6,740 nucleotides of DNA from Velamenicoccus sp964471325 (GCA_964471325.1 CAYYFL010000037.1:1-6740); one strand, 5' to 3'. Positions 1 to 6,440 are shown, numbered from the stretch's first letter. Notes: generated by a model from the letters alone, not told the origin. Made by a program: numbers and translations.

Positions 1-2
1 GC

Positions 3-884
3 GGGGGGAATCTTTTTACCAAAAGCAGTCTCTTTCGACTGCTGACCAACATCATCTATACGGGCAACATCAATTACAAAGGCACCGTCTACCCTGGAGA
101 GCATGAGGGGATCGTGGCTCCGGAGCTCTGGCAGCAGGTCCAGGATACCCTTCGGCACAATGGCCGATCCGGCGGCAAGGAAATCCGAAACAAATATGGC
201 GCGTTACTGAGGGGGCTGCTTTACTGTGCACCATGTGGAACCGCCATGGTGCATACCTACACCGCCAGAAAGGGGAAACACTATCGTTACTATGTCTGCC
301 TGACCGCTCAGCAGCGGGGATGGGCGTCCTGCCCGACCAAGTCGCTCAATGCTTATGAAATTGAAAACGCAGTGGTGGACTATATTCGAGGCTTGGGCGC
401 GAACCAGGAGGTCATTTCGAAAACGGCTTCTCAGATTCGGGTTCAAAGTGAAAAGCGTCTGGCGGAGCTCGAAGCCGAGCGCCGCGCTCACGAGCGGGAA
501 CTCAAACGGTTGGACGCCAGGCTCCGGTCTCTCGTGGGAGACCTGCCGGCATCGGGAACGGACCAGAGGTTGGCAACGGATCAGATGGCCGATCTCCAGG
601 ACCAAATTCGTTCTCTTGAACAAAGGATGACCGTGATCCGCGAGGAAACCATCGCCGTCCAAAGAGAAACACTCGAGGACGAAGACTTGGAAAACGCCCT
701 CGCGGCATTCGACCCCATCTGGCAATCGCTTGCCCCGGGCGAACAGGCGCGGGTTATTAAAGCCCTTGTCGAGCGCGTCGCCTACGATGGCCGTGATGGC
801 AAAGTGACCGTTACGTTCCGCTCCCCCGGCATCAAGGCCGTTTGCCTGGGGCAGGCAGCCCTTGGAAAGGAAAACCGCATATGA
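3..884 (+). CDS. Large serine recombinase, C-terminal part (5' end outside window)
   Basis: The reading frame is open from the window edge, so the N-terminal catalytic serine domain is not visible. The visible part starts with the end of the 'Recombinase' domain (LLTNIIYTGNINYKG, then an EGIVAPELWQQVQ helix). Next comes a zinc beta-ribbon with a CAPC knuckle (codons at 225-236) followed by YYVC and a further Cys in WASC, giving four likely zinc ligands. After that is a long charged heptad-like helix (about 420-700) that looks like the coiled coil of large serine integrases. The C-terminal strand-rich end (ALVERVAYDGRDGKVTVTFR) is also typical of this family. Such enzymes cut and exchange DNA between attachment sites to integrate, excise or invert elements. 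The stop codon overlaps the next gene by 4 nt (ATGA), implying co-translation. Family assignment is firm; the substrate sites and activity of the missing part are unknown. Confidence 0.93.
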   Translation, partial: GGNLFTKSSLFRLLTNIIYTGNINYKGTVYPGEHEGIVAPELWQQVQDTLRHNGRSGGKEIRNKYGALLRGLLYCAPCGTAMVHTYTARKGKHYRYYVCLTAQQRGWASCPTKSLNAYEIENAVVDYIRGLGANQEVISKTASQIRVQSEKRLAELEAERRAHERELKRLDARLRSLVGDLPASGTDQRLATDQMADLQDQIRSLEQRMTVIREETIAVQRETLEDEDLENALAAFDPIWQSLAPGEQARVIKALVERVAYDGRDGKVTVTFRSPGIKAVCLGQAALGKENRI

Positions 885-1315
885 AACCGACCATGCATCA
901 CTTTGGGAGCAACGGGCGGCTGGAGGTAAGTTTCACGTTCCAGCCGCGCAACAAACGAGGGAACGTCAACCCACAATCGGACAGCCGACGCGGATCAACC
1001 GGCAAAGGGAACATCCCGCGGGTTGCCAAGCTCCTGGCTTTGGCGATCCGCTTTGAAAAACTGGTCAAGCGAGGGGATATCCAGGACTATGCGGACCTTG
1101 CCCGCCTGGGCTATGTAACCCGTGCGCGCATCACCCAGATCATGAACCTGCTCAACCTTGCCCCGGACATCCAGGAGGATATCCTCTTCCTTCCGAATAC
1201 AATGAAGGGTCGAGACCCGATCCTGGAAAAAGACCTGCGGCCGGTCGCCGCCGTTTCTCACTGGAACCGGCAGCGGAAGATGTGGGCTCAAATGTGTAAA
1301 GACCGTCTTGGATAG
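881..1315 (+). CDS. Small ParB-like helix-turn-helix protein coupled to serine recombinase
   Basis: This is a 144-residue protein. I chose the ATG inside the ATGA overlap with the recombinase stop, because AAAGG at 866-870 lies about 10 nt upstream; the frame could be extended to a TTG at 842, but that is less likely. Residues 1-45 are basic, Gly/Asn-rich and probably disordered. Residues 46-105 (IPRVAKLLALAIRFEKL, then DYADLARLGYVTRARITQI and LNLAPDIQEDILFLP) form a helical DNA-binding unit like the HTH segment of ParB/KorB proteins. The C-terminus (about 115-144) is basic and Trp-containing. Coupling to the recombinase suggests a directionality factor, a regulator of the module, or a partner at the attachment site; this role is inferred. 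The HTH is clear by eye, but the exact family is not. Confidence 0.8.
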   Translation: MKPTMHHFGSNGRLEVSFTFQPRNKRGNVNPQSDSRRGSTGKGNIPRVAKLLALAIRFEKLVKRGDIQDYADLARLGYVTRARITQIMNLLNLAPDIQEDILFLPNTMKGRDPILEKDLRPVAAVSHWNRQRKMWAQMCKDRLG

Positions 1316-1413
1316 CTCTTTCTTGCAACCACTTACCTCCTCGACCATTCTGGCCTTTGTCACCAATAATCCCTTTGCTTTCGGCGAGTTGATTCTAACC
1401 ATCATTTTTTTAA

Positions 1414-1443
1414 TTGACCTGATGCATATCAGGGTTATATAAT
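1414..1443 (+). promoter_or_regulatory. Predicted sigma70-type promoter of the lexA-led operon
   Basis: A TTGACC -35 hexamer at 1414-1419 is followed after 18 nt by a perfect TATAAT -10 at 1438-1443. It lies about 100 nt upstream of the LexA-type start codon in the only sizeable non-coding stretch before the operon. A second TATAAT at 1451-1456 has no convincing -35 element. No other strong promoter is visible between 1541 and 6289, so this one probably serves all five genes. Confidence 0.65.
1418..1433. promoter_or_regulatory. 16-bp inverted repeat in promoter spacer, candidate LexA-type operator
   Basis: The sequence CCTGAT-GCAT-ATCAGG is a perfect inverted repeat with 6-bp arms and a 4-nt spacer. 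It overlaps the last two bases of the -35 hexamer and fills most of the gap to the -10. A dimeric repressor bound here would block RNA polymerase. It is not the canonical enterobacterial LexA box (CTGT-N8-ACAG) nor the Gram-positive GAAC-N4-GTTC type. The LexA-like protein encoded just downstream has an unusual recognition-helix region, so a different operator is reasonable. The symmetry is seen directly; the link to that repressor is inferred. Confidence 0.5.
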
Positions 1444-1540
1444 GATCTTCTATAATGTGGCCTTGGTGCGTCCTCATCCGGCGCTACGGCGGAAGTAGTT
1501 TCGAGAGATTTTAAAGCTCCAAGAGCATTGAGGCATAGAA

Positions 1541-2218
1541 ATGAAACATAAAAGCAGGGGTCGACCCCCTGTTAATGAGATAACTGATAGCCAGCTTAAC
1601 ACGTTAAAGGCGATTCGGCGTTTTACGAATCAGCGGGGTTTCCCACCGACGATGAAGGAGCTTGCCGATATTCTTGGCATTTCACATGCCAGCGCACACG
1701 GGCAGGTGAACCAACTCGTGCGAAAAGGGTACTTGAGGAGGGAACCTCGTAAGGCCCGGGGACTTGCTATTATTCGTGAGCCAGAAGATGAGGTTTTAGA
1801 TATGGTTCCCGTTCCTATTGTCGGGGAAGTTGCCGCTGGGCAACCGATTTTCGCCCAGGAGAATATTATTGGAGAGGTCTTGATTGAAGGCAGACTTGCA
1901 CGTTCTGGACGCTACTTCGCTCTCGAGATTAAGGGGGACAGCATGATCGATGCCGGCATCAACGACCGGGATTTGGTCGTGGTGCGCCAACAGCCTGTGG
2001 CAGAAAACGGAGATATTGTGGTAGCTCTGATCGGTGACGAAGCAACAGTAAAGCGCCTTCGTATCCAAGAGGAACAGATCGAGTTGAGGCCTGAGAACCG
2101 CAGACATCGACCGATTTCCATCGGACCCGAAGATGAGCTGCGCATTCTGGGAAAAGTGATAGCAACGAAACGGAATCCACGGAAATGTGTGCGGAGGTAT
2201 ACTAACCCAGAGGCCTGA
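1541..2218 (+). CDS. lexA: LexA-type autocleavable SOS repressor
   Basis: A 225-residue protein with the full LexA layout. The N-terminal winged helix spans about residues 15-78 (ITDSQLNTLKAIRRF, then GFPPTMKELADILGI and VNQLVRKGYLRREP). The C-terminal S24 peptidase domain spans about 90-210. The self-cleavage Ala-Gly bond is A99-G100 in GEVAAGQP. The catalytic Ser is S134 in KGDSM and the Lys is K171 in ATVKRL, so RecA-stimulated self-cleavage should be intact. The recognition-helix region (SHASAHGQVNQL) differs clearly from the SPNAAEEHLKAL of E. coli LexA, and about 15 extra residues follow the peptidase domain. TTGAGG at 1528-1533 gives a good ribosome site 7 nt before the ATG. As first gene of a co-directional operon inside a mobile context, it is more likely a dedicated local regulator than the chromosomal lexA, though this cannot be shown from the window. 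Confidence 0.92.
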   Translation: MKHKSRGRPPVNEITDSQLNTLKAIRRFTNQRGFPPTMKELADILGISHASAHGQVNQLVRKGYLRREPRKARGLAIIREPEDEVLDMVPVPIVGEVAAGQPIFAQENIIGEVLIEGRLARSGRYFALEIKGDSMIDAGINDRDLVVVRQQPVAENGDIVVALIGDEATVKRLRIQEEQIELRPENRRHRPISIGPEDELRILGKVIATKRNPRKCVRRYTNPEA

Positions 2219-2248
2219 AAAGATATTTATTGAGAGCTCCGGGAAGAG

Positions 2249-2263
2249 AAGGATGATAACTTG
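2249..2263 (+). promoter_or_regulatory. Ribosome binding site fixing a TTG start for tcmP
   Basis: AAGGA at 2249-2253 lies 7 nt before the TTG at 2261. Nearby ATGs at 2254 and 2271 run into stops at once (ATGATAA and ATGAAATAA), so neither can start the gene. The TTG gives an N-terminus that leads directly into the conserved IGYWSEVKL segment. Confidence 0.75.
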
Positions 2264-3106
2264 CGAAGCCATGAAATAAAAATCGATGAGATAGGTTATT
2301 GGTCAGAGGTTAAGCTGGACATCGTAAAAAAGTATGCTCAGGCATATTCCAAAATTCTCGCAAAAAAGAAAAAGCTTTCTCATGTCTATATCGATGGCTT
2401 TGCAGGACCTGGAGTTCATGTTGCAAAAAGTACTGGCGACTTTATCCCTGGGAGTCCGATAAATGCTTTGCTCATTGAACCGGGGTTCAAGGATTATTAT
2501 CTGGTAGACCTCGACGGAGACAAAATAGATCACTTGCGAAAGGTGGTGGGGAAAAGAGCAAACGTACAAATCTTTGAAGGCGACTGTAACGAAATCCTCC
2601 TCAAGCAAATATTTCCAAATGTCCGCTACGAAAATTTCAGACGTGGGCTCTGTCTGCTCGATCCATATGGACTACACCTAAACTGGGAGGTAATCGAGAC
2701 TGCGGGAACAATGGGCACAATTGATCTCTTCTTGAATTTTCCGATTATGGATATGAATCGAAACGCTTTGTGGCGAAACCCCGAGTGTGTGTCAACCGAG
2801 GGAATTGAGCGAATGACTGCCTTCTGGGGCGATGAATCATGGCGCGATGTTGCATATAAAAAGAATCCTCAACAGTGCCTTTTTGGCGAACCTGACCCTC
2901 TGAAAGCAAGCAACGACGATGTTGTCGCTGCCTTTCATCGACGGTTAAAGGAAGTGGCCAAATTCCGCTGTGTGCCCGAACCCATGCCGATGCGAAATTC
3001 AAGGAATGCTGTCGTATATTTCTTGTTTTTCGCCAGCCAACAGCCGGTCGCGCTCAAAATAGTGGAAGACATCTTCTCGAAGTACGAAAAACGAGGGGTG
3101 CAATAA
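2261..3106 (+). CDS. tcmP: Three-Cys-motif partner protein TcmP
   Basis: A 281-residue protein read from a TTG start. It has the features I associate with the TcmP family: IGYWSEVKLDIVKKYAQAY near the N-terminus (residues 11-29), YIDGFAGPG (43-51) and GSP (64-66). These sit in what looks like a Rossmann methyltransferase core. FAGPG resembles the SAM-binding loop, LVDLDGD (81-87) the acidic ribose-binding strand, EGDCNE (106-111) the next motif, and LLDPYG (132-137) a motif-IV-like catalytic strand. TcmP proteins are named for being encoded beside a protein with a three-Cys motif, and that is exactly the neighbour here: the stop and the next start overlap as TAATG. The gene lies 42 nt after the LexA stop, so co-transcription is likely. 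The biochemical activity of the family is, as far as I know, not established; methyltransferase-like chemistry is inferred from the motifs. Confidence 0.88.
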   Translation: MRSHEIKIDEIGYWSEVKLDIVKKYAQAYSKILAKKKKLSHVYIDGFAGPGVHVAKSTGDFIPGSPINALLIEPGFKDYYLVDLDGDKIDHLRKVVGKRANVQIFEGDCNEILLKQIFPNVRYENFRRGLCLLDPYGLHLNWEVIETAGTMGTIDLFLNFPIMDMNRNALWRNPECVSTEGIERMTAFWGDESWRDVAYKKNPQQCLFGEPDPLKASNDDVVAAFHRRLKEVAKFRCVPEPMPMRNSRNAVVYFLFFASQQPVALKIVEDIFSKYEKRGVQ

Positions 3107-3840
3107 TGGCAAAGTCATCTATTGAGTGGACGGAATCCACATGGAACCCAATTACGGGTTGCACAAAAATAAGTCCGGGATGCAAGCATTGTTATGCCGA
3201 ACGAATGGCCATACGGTTGAAGGCGATGGGACAGCCAAATTATGCCAATGGTTTTCGCCTCACAGTCCATGAACATGTGCTTGAGATGCCTTTGCGTTGG
3301 AAGCGCCCTCAGACGATCTTCGTGAACTCCATGAGCGATCTTTTTCATAAGTGTGTACCCTTCGAATTCGTATCAAAGATATTCGATGTAATGGGTCGGG
3401 CATCACATCATCGGTTTCAAGTACTGACAAAACGTTCGAAACGCCTGCTGGAAATGAACCCACAATTGGACTGGTCTCCCAATATATGGATGGGAGTCAG
3501 CGTTGAGAATTCTGACTACCAGTTCCGTATCGAACACCTTCGACAAAGCAACGCCATGGTCAAATTCGTTTCATTCGAGCCCTTGCTCGGACCTGTTCAT
3601 GGTTTGAATTTAAAAGGTGTGGACTGGGTTATTGTTGGCGGTGAATCAGGTCCCAAGGCGCGCCGAATGGACCCCGCCTGGGCAAGGGAGATACGAGACC
3701 AATGCTTGTCGACCGGTGTCCCGTTCTTCTTCAAACAATGGGGGGGTGTCATGAAGAAGAGAACAGGTCGCGTATTGGACGGCAGAACATGGGACCAAAT
3801 GCCTGATGAGGAACCGCATGTTATGGGCGCTATCGGGTAA
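3106..3840 (+). CDS. Gp37/Gp68 (DUF5131) family three-Cys-motif protein
   Basis: A 244-residue protein starting with the hallmark SSIEWTESTWNPITGC. The cysteines C19, C26 and C29 form CX6CX2C followed by YAE. This spacing recalls, but does not match, the CX3CX2C Fe-S cluster motif of radical SAM enzymes; the family is often viewed as a distant relative of these, including spore photoproduct lyase-type repair enzymes. Other family landmarks are FVNSMSDLFH, FQVLTKRSKRL, WMGVSVEN, KFVSFEPLLGP, WVIVGGESG and PFFFKQWGG near the end, all in the expected order, so the protein looks full-length. GAGGGG at 3093-3098 lies 7 nt before the ATG, which shares one base with the tcmP stop. It is the predicted partner of TcmP. 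Family assignment is very secure. An Fe-S or metal site is likely from the Cys pattern, but the reaction and substrate are unknown. Confidence 0.93.
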   Translation: MAKSSIEWTESTWNPITGCTKISPGCKHCYAERMAIRLKAMGQPNYANGFRLTVHEHVLEMPLRWKRPQTIFVNSMSDLFHKCVPFEFVSKIFDVMGRASHHRFQVLTKRSKRLLEMNPQLDWSPNIWMGVSVENSDYQFRIEHLRQSNAMVKFVSFEPLLGPVHGLNLKGVDWVIVGGESGPKARRMDPAWAREIRDQCLSTGVPFFFKQWGGVMKKRTGRVLDGRTWDQMPDEEPHVMGAIG

Positions 3841-3900
3841 ATCTTTGGAGATCAGGAAAGGACAACGCAGAAAATATAATAGGAAAGGGACCGCACGGAA

Positions 3901-5151
3901 ATGACAGAGGGCATTATGAAATCCTTGGAGGGATCTGGAGCGCCAGCGCGAGACTTCTGGGAGAGCGACTTAGAAATGGCGCTCGATCACATCCTCGAAC
4001 AGTCTGGTCAAGATGGATTCATTGACGAATGGATCGGTCGACGCACCGGAAGGCAAATCAGCGTCTTGTGTAACAACATTGGCATAGACGGAGCCAGTTC
4101 CGTCAGGCAGAAAAAGGACGCTTTGCGGACCTTTGGTAATAGTGCCCTGTTACCCTATTTTCTCGTCGACCAATTCGCCAAGTACAAGTCAAAAGTGGCA
4201 ATCGTCGATTTTGCAGCAGGCGTTCTGGCCGAAGACATACTGGAGCTCTGTCGCGTTGATGAAGAGGATTTCGACAAAATCGCCCTCCTTTTTTCCATAT
4301 ACCATAGCCGATCTTCATACCTGCGGCTCGTTTTTCATCTCGACAAGATACACAAGACCGGCTTTGCTCGGATGATACTCAAAGGGAAAGTTCGCCATCC
4401 CCAACAGGCCTTCAAGGATTTCTTAGCACCGAAAACCGTCAAGAATATTCTCGCCAGTTTTGACAAAACCAAGGGCGACGGGCGCATAAGTGATTTCAAG
4501 GACGTTATCGCCTATGACGATCATCACCTAGTTTTCATTCGTCGGGCAGAACGCCCCGATTTATTGTTGCATGCGGGTGGTGTGGTCCATGGCTACCGAC
4601 CCGAATGGATCATCCTCGACTTCGCCGACGGCGCAAAGCGTGTAAATATCTCATCGGTGAGTGTAAGCGTTCCTCTTGAGATAGCCAACCGTCTCGCCTC
4701 GGGTTACTTTGGCAAACCGTGTGAATATGAGAATGAGAGCCAAGTCACGTACGCGAAACAATTGGCACGGTTTCTTGGAAAAATCAAAAACGGGGAAGAA
4801 TTGGAAATTCCTCTTGTTGAAATTGTCGTTTGCAACTCTCCTTTAGACGGCTCCCCCAAAATAAAGATTACCGATCCGGATTCCAACCCTATCGGCAACG
4901 CCATCGGACACTTTGAAAAGGCTGTCGGCGGGATTCTCTCAGATCTGGAAAATATTGAAAGCATCAAGGTTCATTATAAAAAGAAGCGTGTCAGCTTGAT
5001 TTTCGAGAGATTGGAAGATGCAGACGGCGAATACGTGGTGCGATATTCTGATCATAGATTGAACGCTCTTGAACGTCGTCCATTTGAAGATTATTTGAGG
5101 AATATTCATGGCATCCCCATCCTCTCGACGGAAAAACGATTTAAGCGTTAA
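3901..5151 (+). CDS. Uncharacterised 416-residue operon protein
   Basis: I do not recognise this family. The protein appears soluble, with no signal peptide or membrane segment. Residues about 12-170 look mostly helical and charged, including an AIVDFAAGVLAEDILELC stretch. Residues about 200-270 look beta-rich (VIAYDDHHLVFIRRAE, then WIILDF and VNISSVSVSVPLEI), and 285-400 look alpha/beta. Two starts are possible. The ATG at 3901 has GGAAAGGGA about 10 nt upstream; the ATG at 3916 has AGAGGG 4 nt upstream and would lose five residues. It follows the DUF5131 gene by 60 nt, and its 3' end overlaps the next gene by 44 nt, so the two are probably made together. No catalytic motif stands out to me. 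It could be a structural, sensor or effector part of the same system. Confidence 0.85.
   Translation: MTEGIMKSLEGSGAPARDFWESDLEMALDHILEQSGQDGFIDEWIGRRTGRQISVLCNNIGIDGASSVRQKKDALRTFGNSALLPYFLVDQFAKYKSKVAIVDFAAGVLAEDILELCRVDEEDFDKIALLFSIYHSRSSYLRLVFHLDKIHKTGFARMILKGKVRHPQQAFKDFLAPKTVKNILASFDKTKGDGRISDFKDVIAYDDHHLVFIRRAERPDLLLHAGGVVHGYRPEWIILDFADGAKRVNISSVSVSVPLEIANRLASGYFGKPCEYENESQVTYAKQLARFLGKIKNGEELEIPLVEIVVCNSPLDGSPKIKITDPDSNPIGNAIGHFEKAVGGILSDLENIESIKVHYKKKRVSLIFERLEDADGEYVVRYSDHRLNALERRPFEDYLRNIHGIPILSTEKRFKR
5096..5110 (+). promoter_or_regulatory. Ribosome binding site supporting the overlapping start at 5108
   Basis: TGAGG at 5096-5100 lies 7 nt before the ATG at 5108, inside the coding end of the upstream gene. 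No ATG follows in this frame until well into the protein, which supports a real 44-nt gene overlap and translational coupling. Confidence 0.65.
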
Positions 5152-6289
5152 TCGCGAGCATGTTGTTCGACTCCTGCGGGATGGAGCGGTTATCTCGAAT
5201 CCATCCCAGGACGTGCTCAAGACCGCGGCTCGCCTCGAAAAAGAAGGACTTGTCGAGACACGCGTCCGAGAATTTATTCTCTGCGCAGAACCACAGGATT
5301 TCGATTATCCACCAAAAAACCGGCATTGCAGGGGACGGCTCTATGTCGATGACGGATTGGACGAGGCCGGACATGAATTTCGGTGCCCGGATTGCGACAG
5401 ACCGGTTTTTCCTGTTCGATACAACAAACTGAGGCACAAAGAACTTCGCACCAAGCTTCTTCCACAAGGCATAACTTCTTATATCCTTTCCGAGCTCGCT
5501 AATCTCAAATCGAGCGTCAAAGAAATATCTGCAGGGGTATACAGGATCGACATCGGCGATCTGGGGGTACTGGTGTGCATCGCTGACTACTGTTCCGATG
5601 AGAAATTCCTTACTCGCGACTGGGCCTGCACACAAACCACTTGCTACTTGGTCGTAAATCCCAAGAGTTTCGACGAGCGTTTCCTGGACGAGGACTGGAT
5701 CATTCGCACTTCTCTGGCGGATATCATTTGCGGGCAGACCAAAATCAAAGACTGGGTGTGCAATGCGGCTGAATGTGGGCCGCCACAGTCTGTTCGCACC
5801 GCCTCAGTCCCTGTCTACACCAAGGGAGCCACGCCCATCGTCGCTGAGCCAGTCGCCCCGTATCAAGCAGGCCGTCGATTTGTGGTCGAGTGTGGACCCA
5901 ACACCGTAGTCGTGGAGGGAGAGACGGTGGTGGCTCCCCAGGCCGGCACCCGGTTCGACGTTTTCCGCATTCTATGGGACCAGTTTCTTGATGATATGAG
6001 ACAAGCGGTCTTACCCGAACAACACAGGCTCATCAACATCAAGGATATTATCAAAGAGATCGAGGCCCGGACTGAAAAGTACGTCGAAGATGAAACATCC
6101 ATTCGCCGAACCATCAATCGACTCCAATCCGATATCGAAACAGCAATAAAGAAAAAACTCGGCCTGCCCATCGATAGGGAGGACATAGTCCAGACCTGCC
6201 GCTGGAAAGGCCAGGGCGAAGGCGACTTCGGATACCGGATTAACCCCTTCACAGTGGCTGCCAGACCCTTCCTATCCGACAGATTCTGA
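5108..6289 (+). CDS. Uncharacterised protein with Cys cluster and C-terminal winged helix
   Basis: A 393-residue protein that I cannot assign to a named family. Residues about 14-60 look like a small winged-helix or helical unit (REHVVRLLRDGAVISN, then ARLEKEGLVETRV). C74, C93 and C96 (the last two as CPDC), with H73 or C59 as a possible fourth ligand, suggest a zinc-ribbon-like fold. The middle (about 105-210) alternates helix and strand (GVYRIDIGDLGVLVCIADY, DWIIRTSLADIICG). Residues 215-285 are Pro/Val-rich and may be a beta linker with a repeated VVE/VVAPQAG flavour. The C-terminal about 100 residues (INIKDIIKEIE, then TSIRRTINRLQSDI and GYRINPF) have the helix-helix-wing order of a winged-helix DNA-binding domain. 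No membrane segment is visible. Overlap with the preceding gene indicates a two-protein unit. It may bind DNA as a sensor, effector or regulator; this is inferred from architecture only. Confidence 0.85.
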   Translation: MASPSSRRKNDLSVNREHVVRLLRDGAVISNPSQDVLKTAARLEKEGLVETRVREFILCAEPQDFDYPPKNRHCRGRLYVDDGLDEAGHEFRCPDCDRPVFPVRYNKLRHKELRTKLLPQGITSYILSELANLKSSVKEISAGVYRIDIGDLGVLVCIADYCSDEKFLTRDWACTQTTCYLVVNPKSFDERFLDEDWIIRTSLADIICGQTKIKDWVCNAAECGPPQSVRTASVPVYTKGATPIVAEPVAPYQAGRRFVVECGPNTVVVEGETVVAPQAGTRFDVFRILWDQFLDDMRQAVLPEQHRLINIKDIIKEIEARTEKYVEDETSIRRTINRLQSDIETAIKKKLGLPIDREDIVQTCRWKGQGEGDFGYRINPFTVAARPFLSDRF

Positions 6290-6290
6290 A

Positions 6291-6414
6291 ACCTGTCTCA
6301 TTTATTTTCAACCTGTCTTATCCTTTGACGCTCCTCTCGGGGGCAGGCTTTCTTGCGCCCAATTTCCTTCCTCATTTCCACAAAACCTGTCTCATTCCCT
6401 TTTTACCTGTCCTC
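6291..6414. repeat. Four ACCTGTC direct repeats in two 20-bp-spaced pairs
   Basis: Copies are ACCTGTCTCA (6291-6300), ACCTGTCTTA (6311-6320), ACCTGTCTCA (6385-6394) and ACCTGTCCTC (6405-6414). Within each pair the start-to-start distance is exactly 20 bp, and the pairs are 94 bp apart. The context around the first copy of each pair is also shared (AAACCTGTCTCATT). The first copy begins just after the stop codon of the last cargo gene. The spacing puts the copies of a pair on nearly the same DNA face. They could be binding sites for a recombinase or its HTH partner, operators of the downstream gene, or remnants of a transposon end with several transposase sites. Confidence 0.75.
6339..6360 (+). 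terminator. Weak hairpin after the operon, possible terminator
   Basis: GGGGGCA (6339-6345) can pair with TGCGCCC (6354-6360) across an 8-nt loop, with one internal G-G mismatch. The following AATTTCCTTCC is pyrimidine-rich but not a clean U-run, so intrinsic termination would be poor. It lies midway between the two repeat pairs and may instead belong to that structure. Confidence 0.25.
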
Positions 6415-6432
6415 TAAAAATACCTCTATAAG
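6403..6432 (+). promoter_or_regulatory. Weak candidate promoter for the gene at 6497
   Basis: TATAAG at 6427-6432 could be a -10 element, with TTACCT at 6403-6408 as a poor -35 hexamer 18 nt upstream. The latter overlaps the fourth ACCTGTC copy, so a protein bound to that repeat would interfere with this promoter. Confidence 0.3.
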
Positions 6433-6440
6433 CGCGAAAA

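Noticed and set aside
1418..1433. Reading the promoter palindrome as a canonical CTGT-N8-ACAG LexA box
   Set aside because: The half-sites are CTGA/TCAG with a 6-nt gap, so neither sequence nor spacing fits the enterobacterial consensus.
995..1477. Reverse-strand open frame of 160 codons opposite the HTH gene and gap
   Set aside because: It is antisense to a well-supported HTH protein, has no recognisable domain, and its composition follows from the + strand codons. It is a shadow frame.
1484..1500. GC-rich stretch after the promoter as a terminator hairpin
   Set aside because: Only short imperfect pairing is possible and no T-run follows.
3875..3880. TATAAT before the 416-residue protein, as an internal promoter
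   Set aside because: No acceptable -35 element lies 16-18 nt upstream (TTGGAG at 3845 is about 24 nt away), and a start here would leave a very short leader. An operon readthrough is simpler.
5551..5605. PD-(D/E)XK nuclease site in the 393-residue protein (D148, D160, E165, K166)
   Set aside because: The order and spacing of acidic residues and lysine do not give a convincing motif, and conservation cannot be judged from one sequence.
5141..5635. Reverse-strand open frame of 164 codons within the last cargo gene
   Set aside because: It lies wholly inside the overlap-coupled + strand gene and shows no domain or good ribosome site.
6291..6414. CRISPR array
   Set aside because: The repeated unit is only 7-10 bp, the spacers are 10 and 64 bp, and no cas gene is present.
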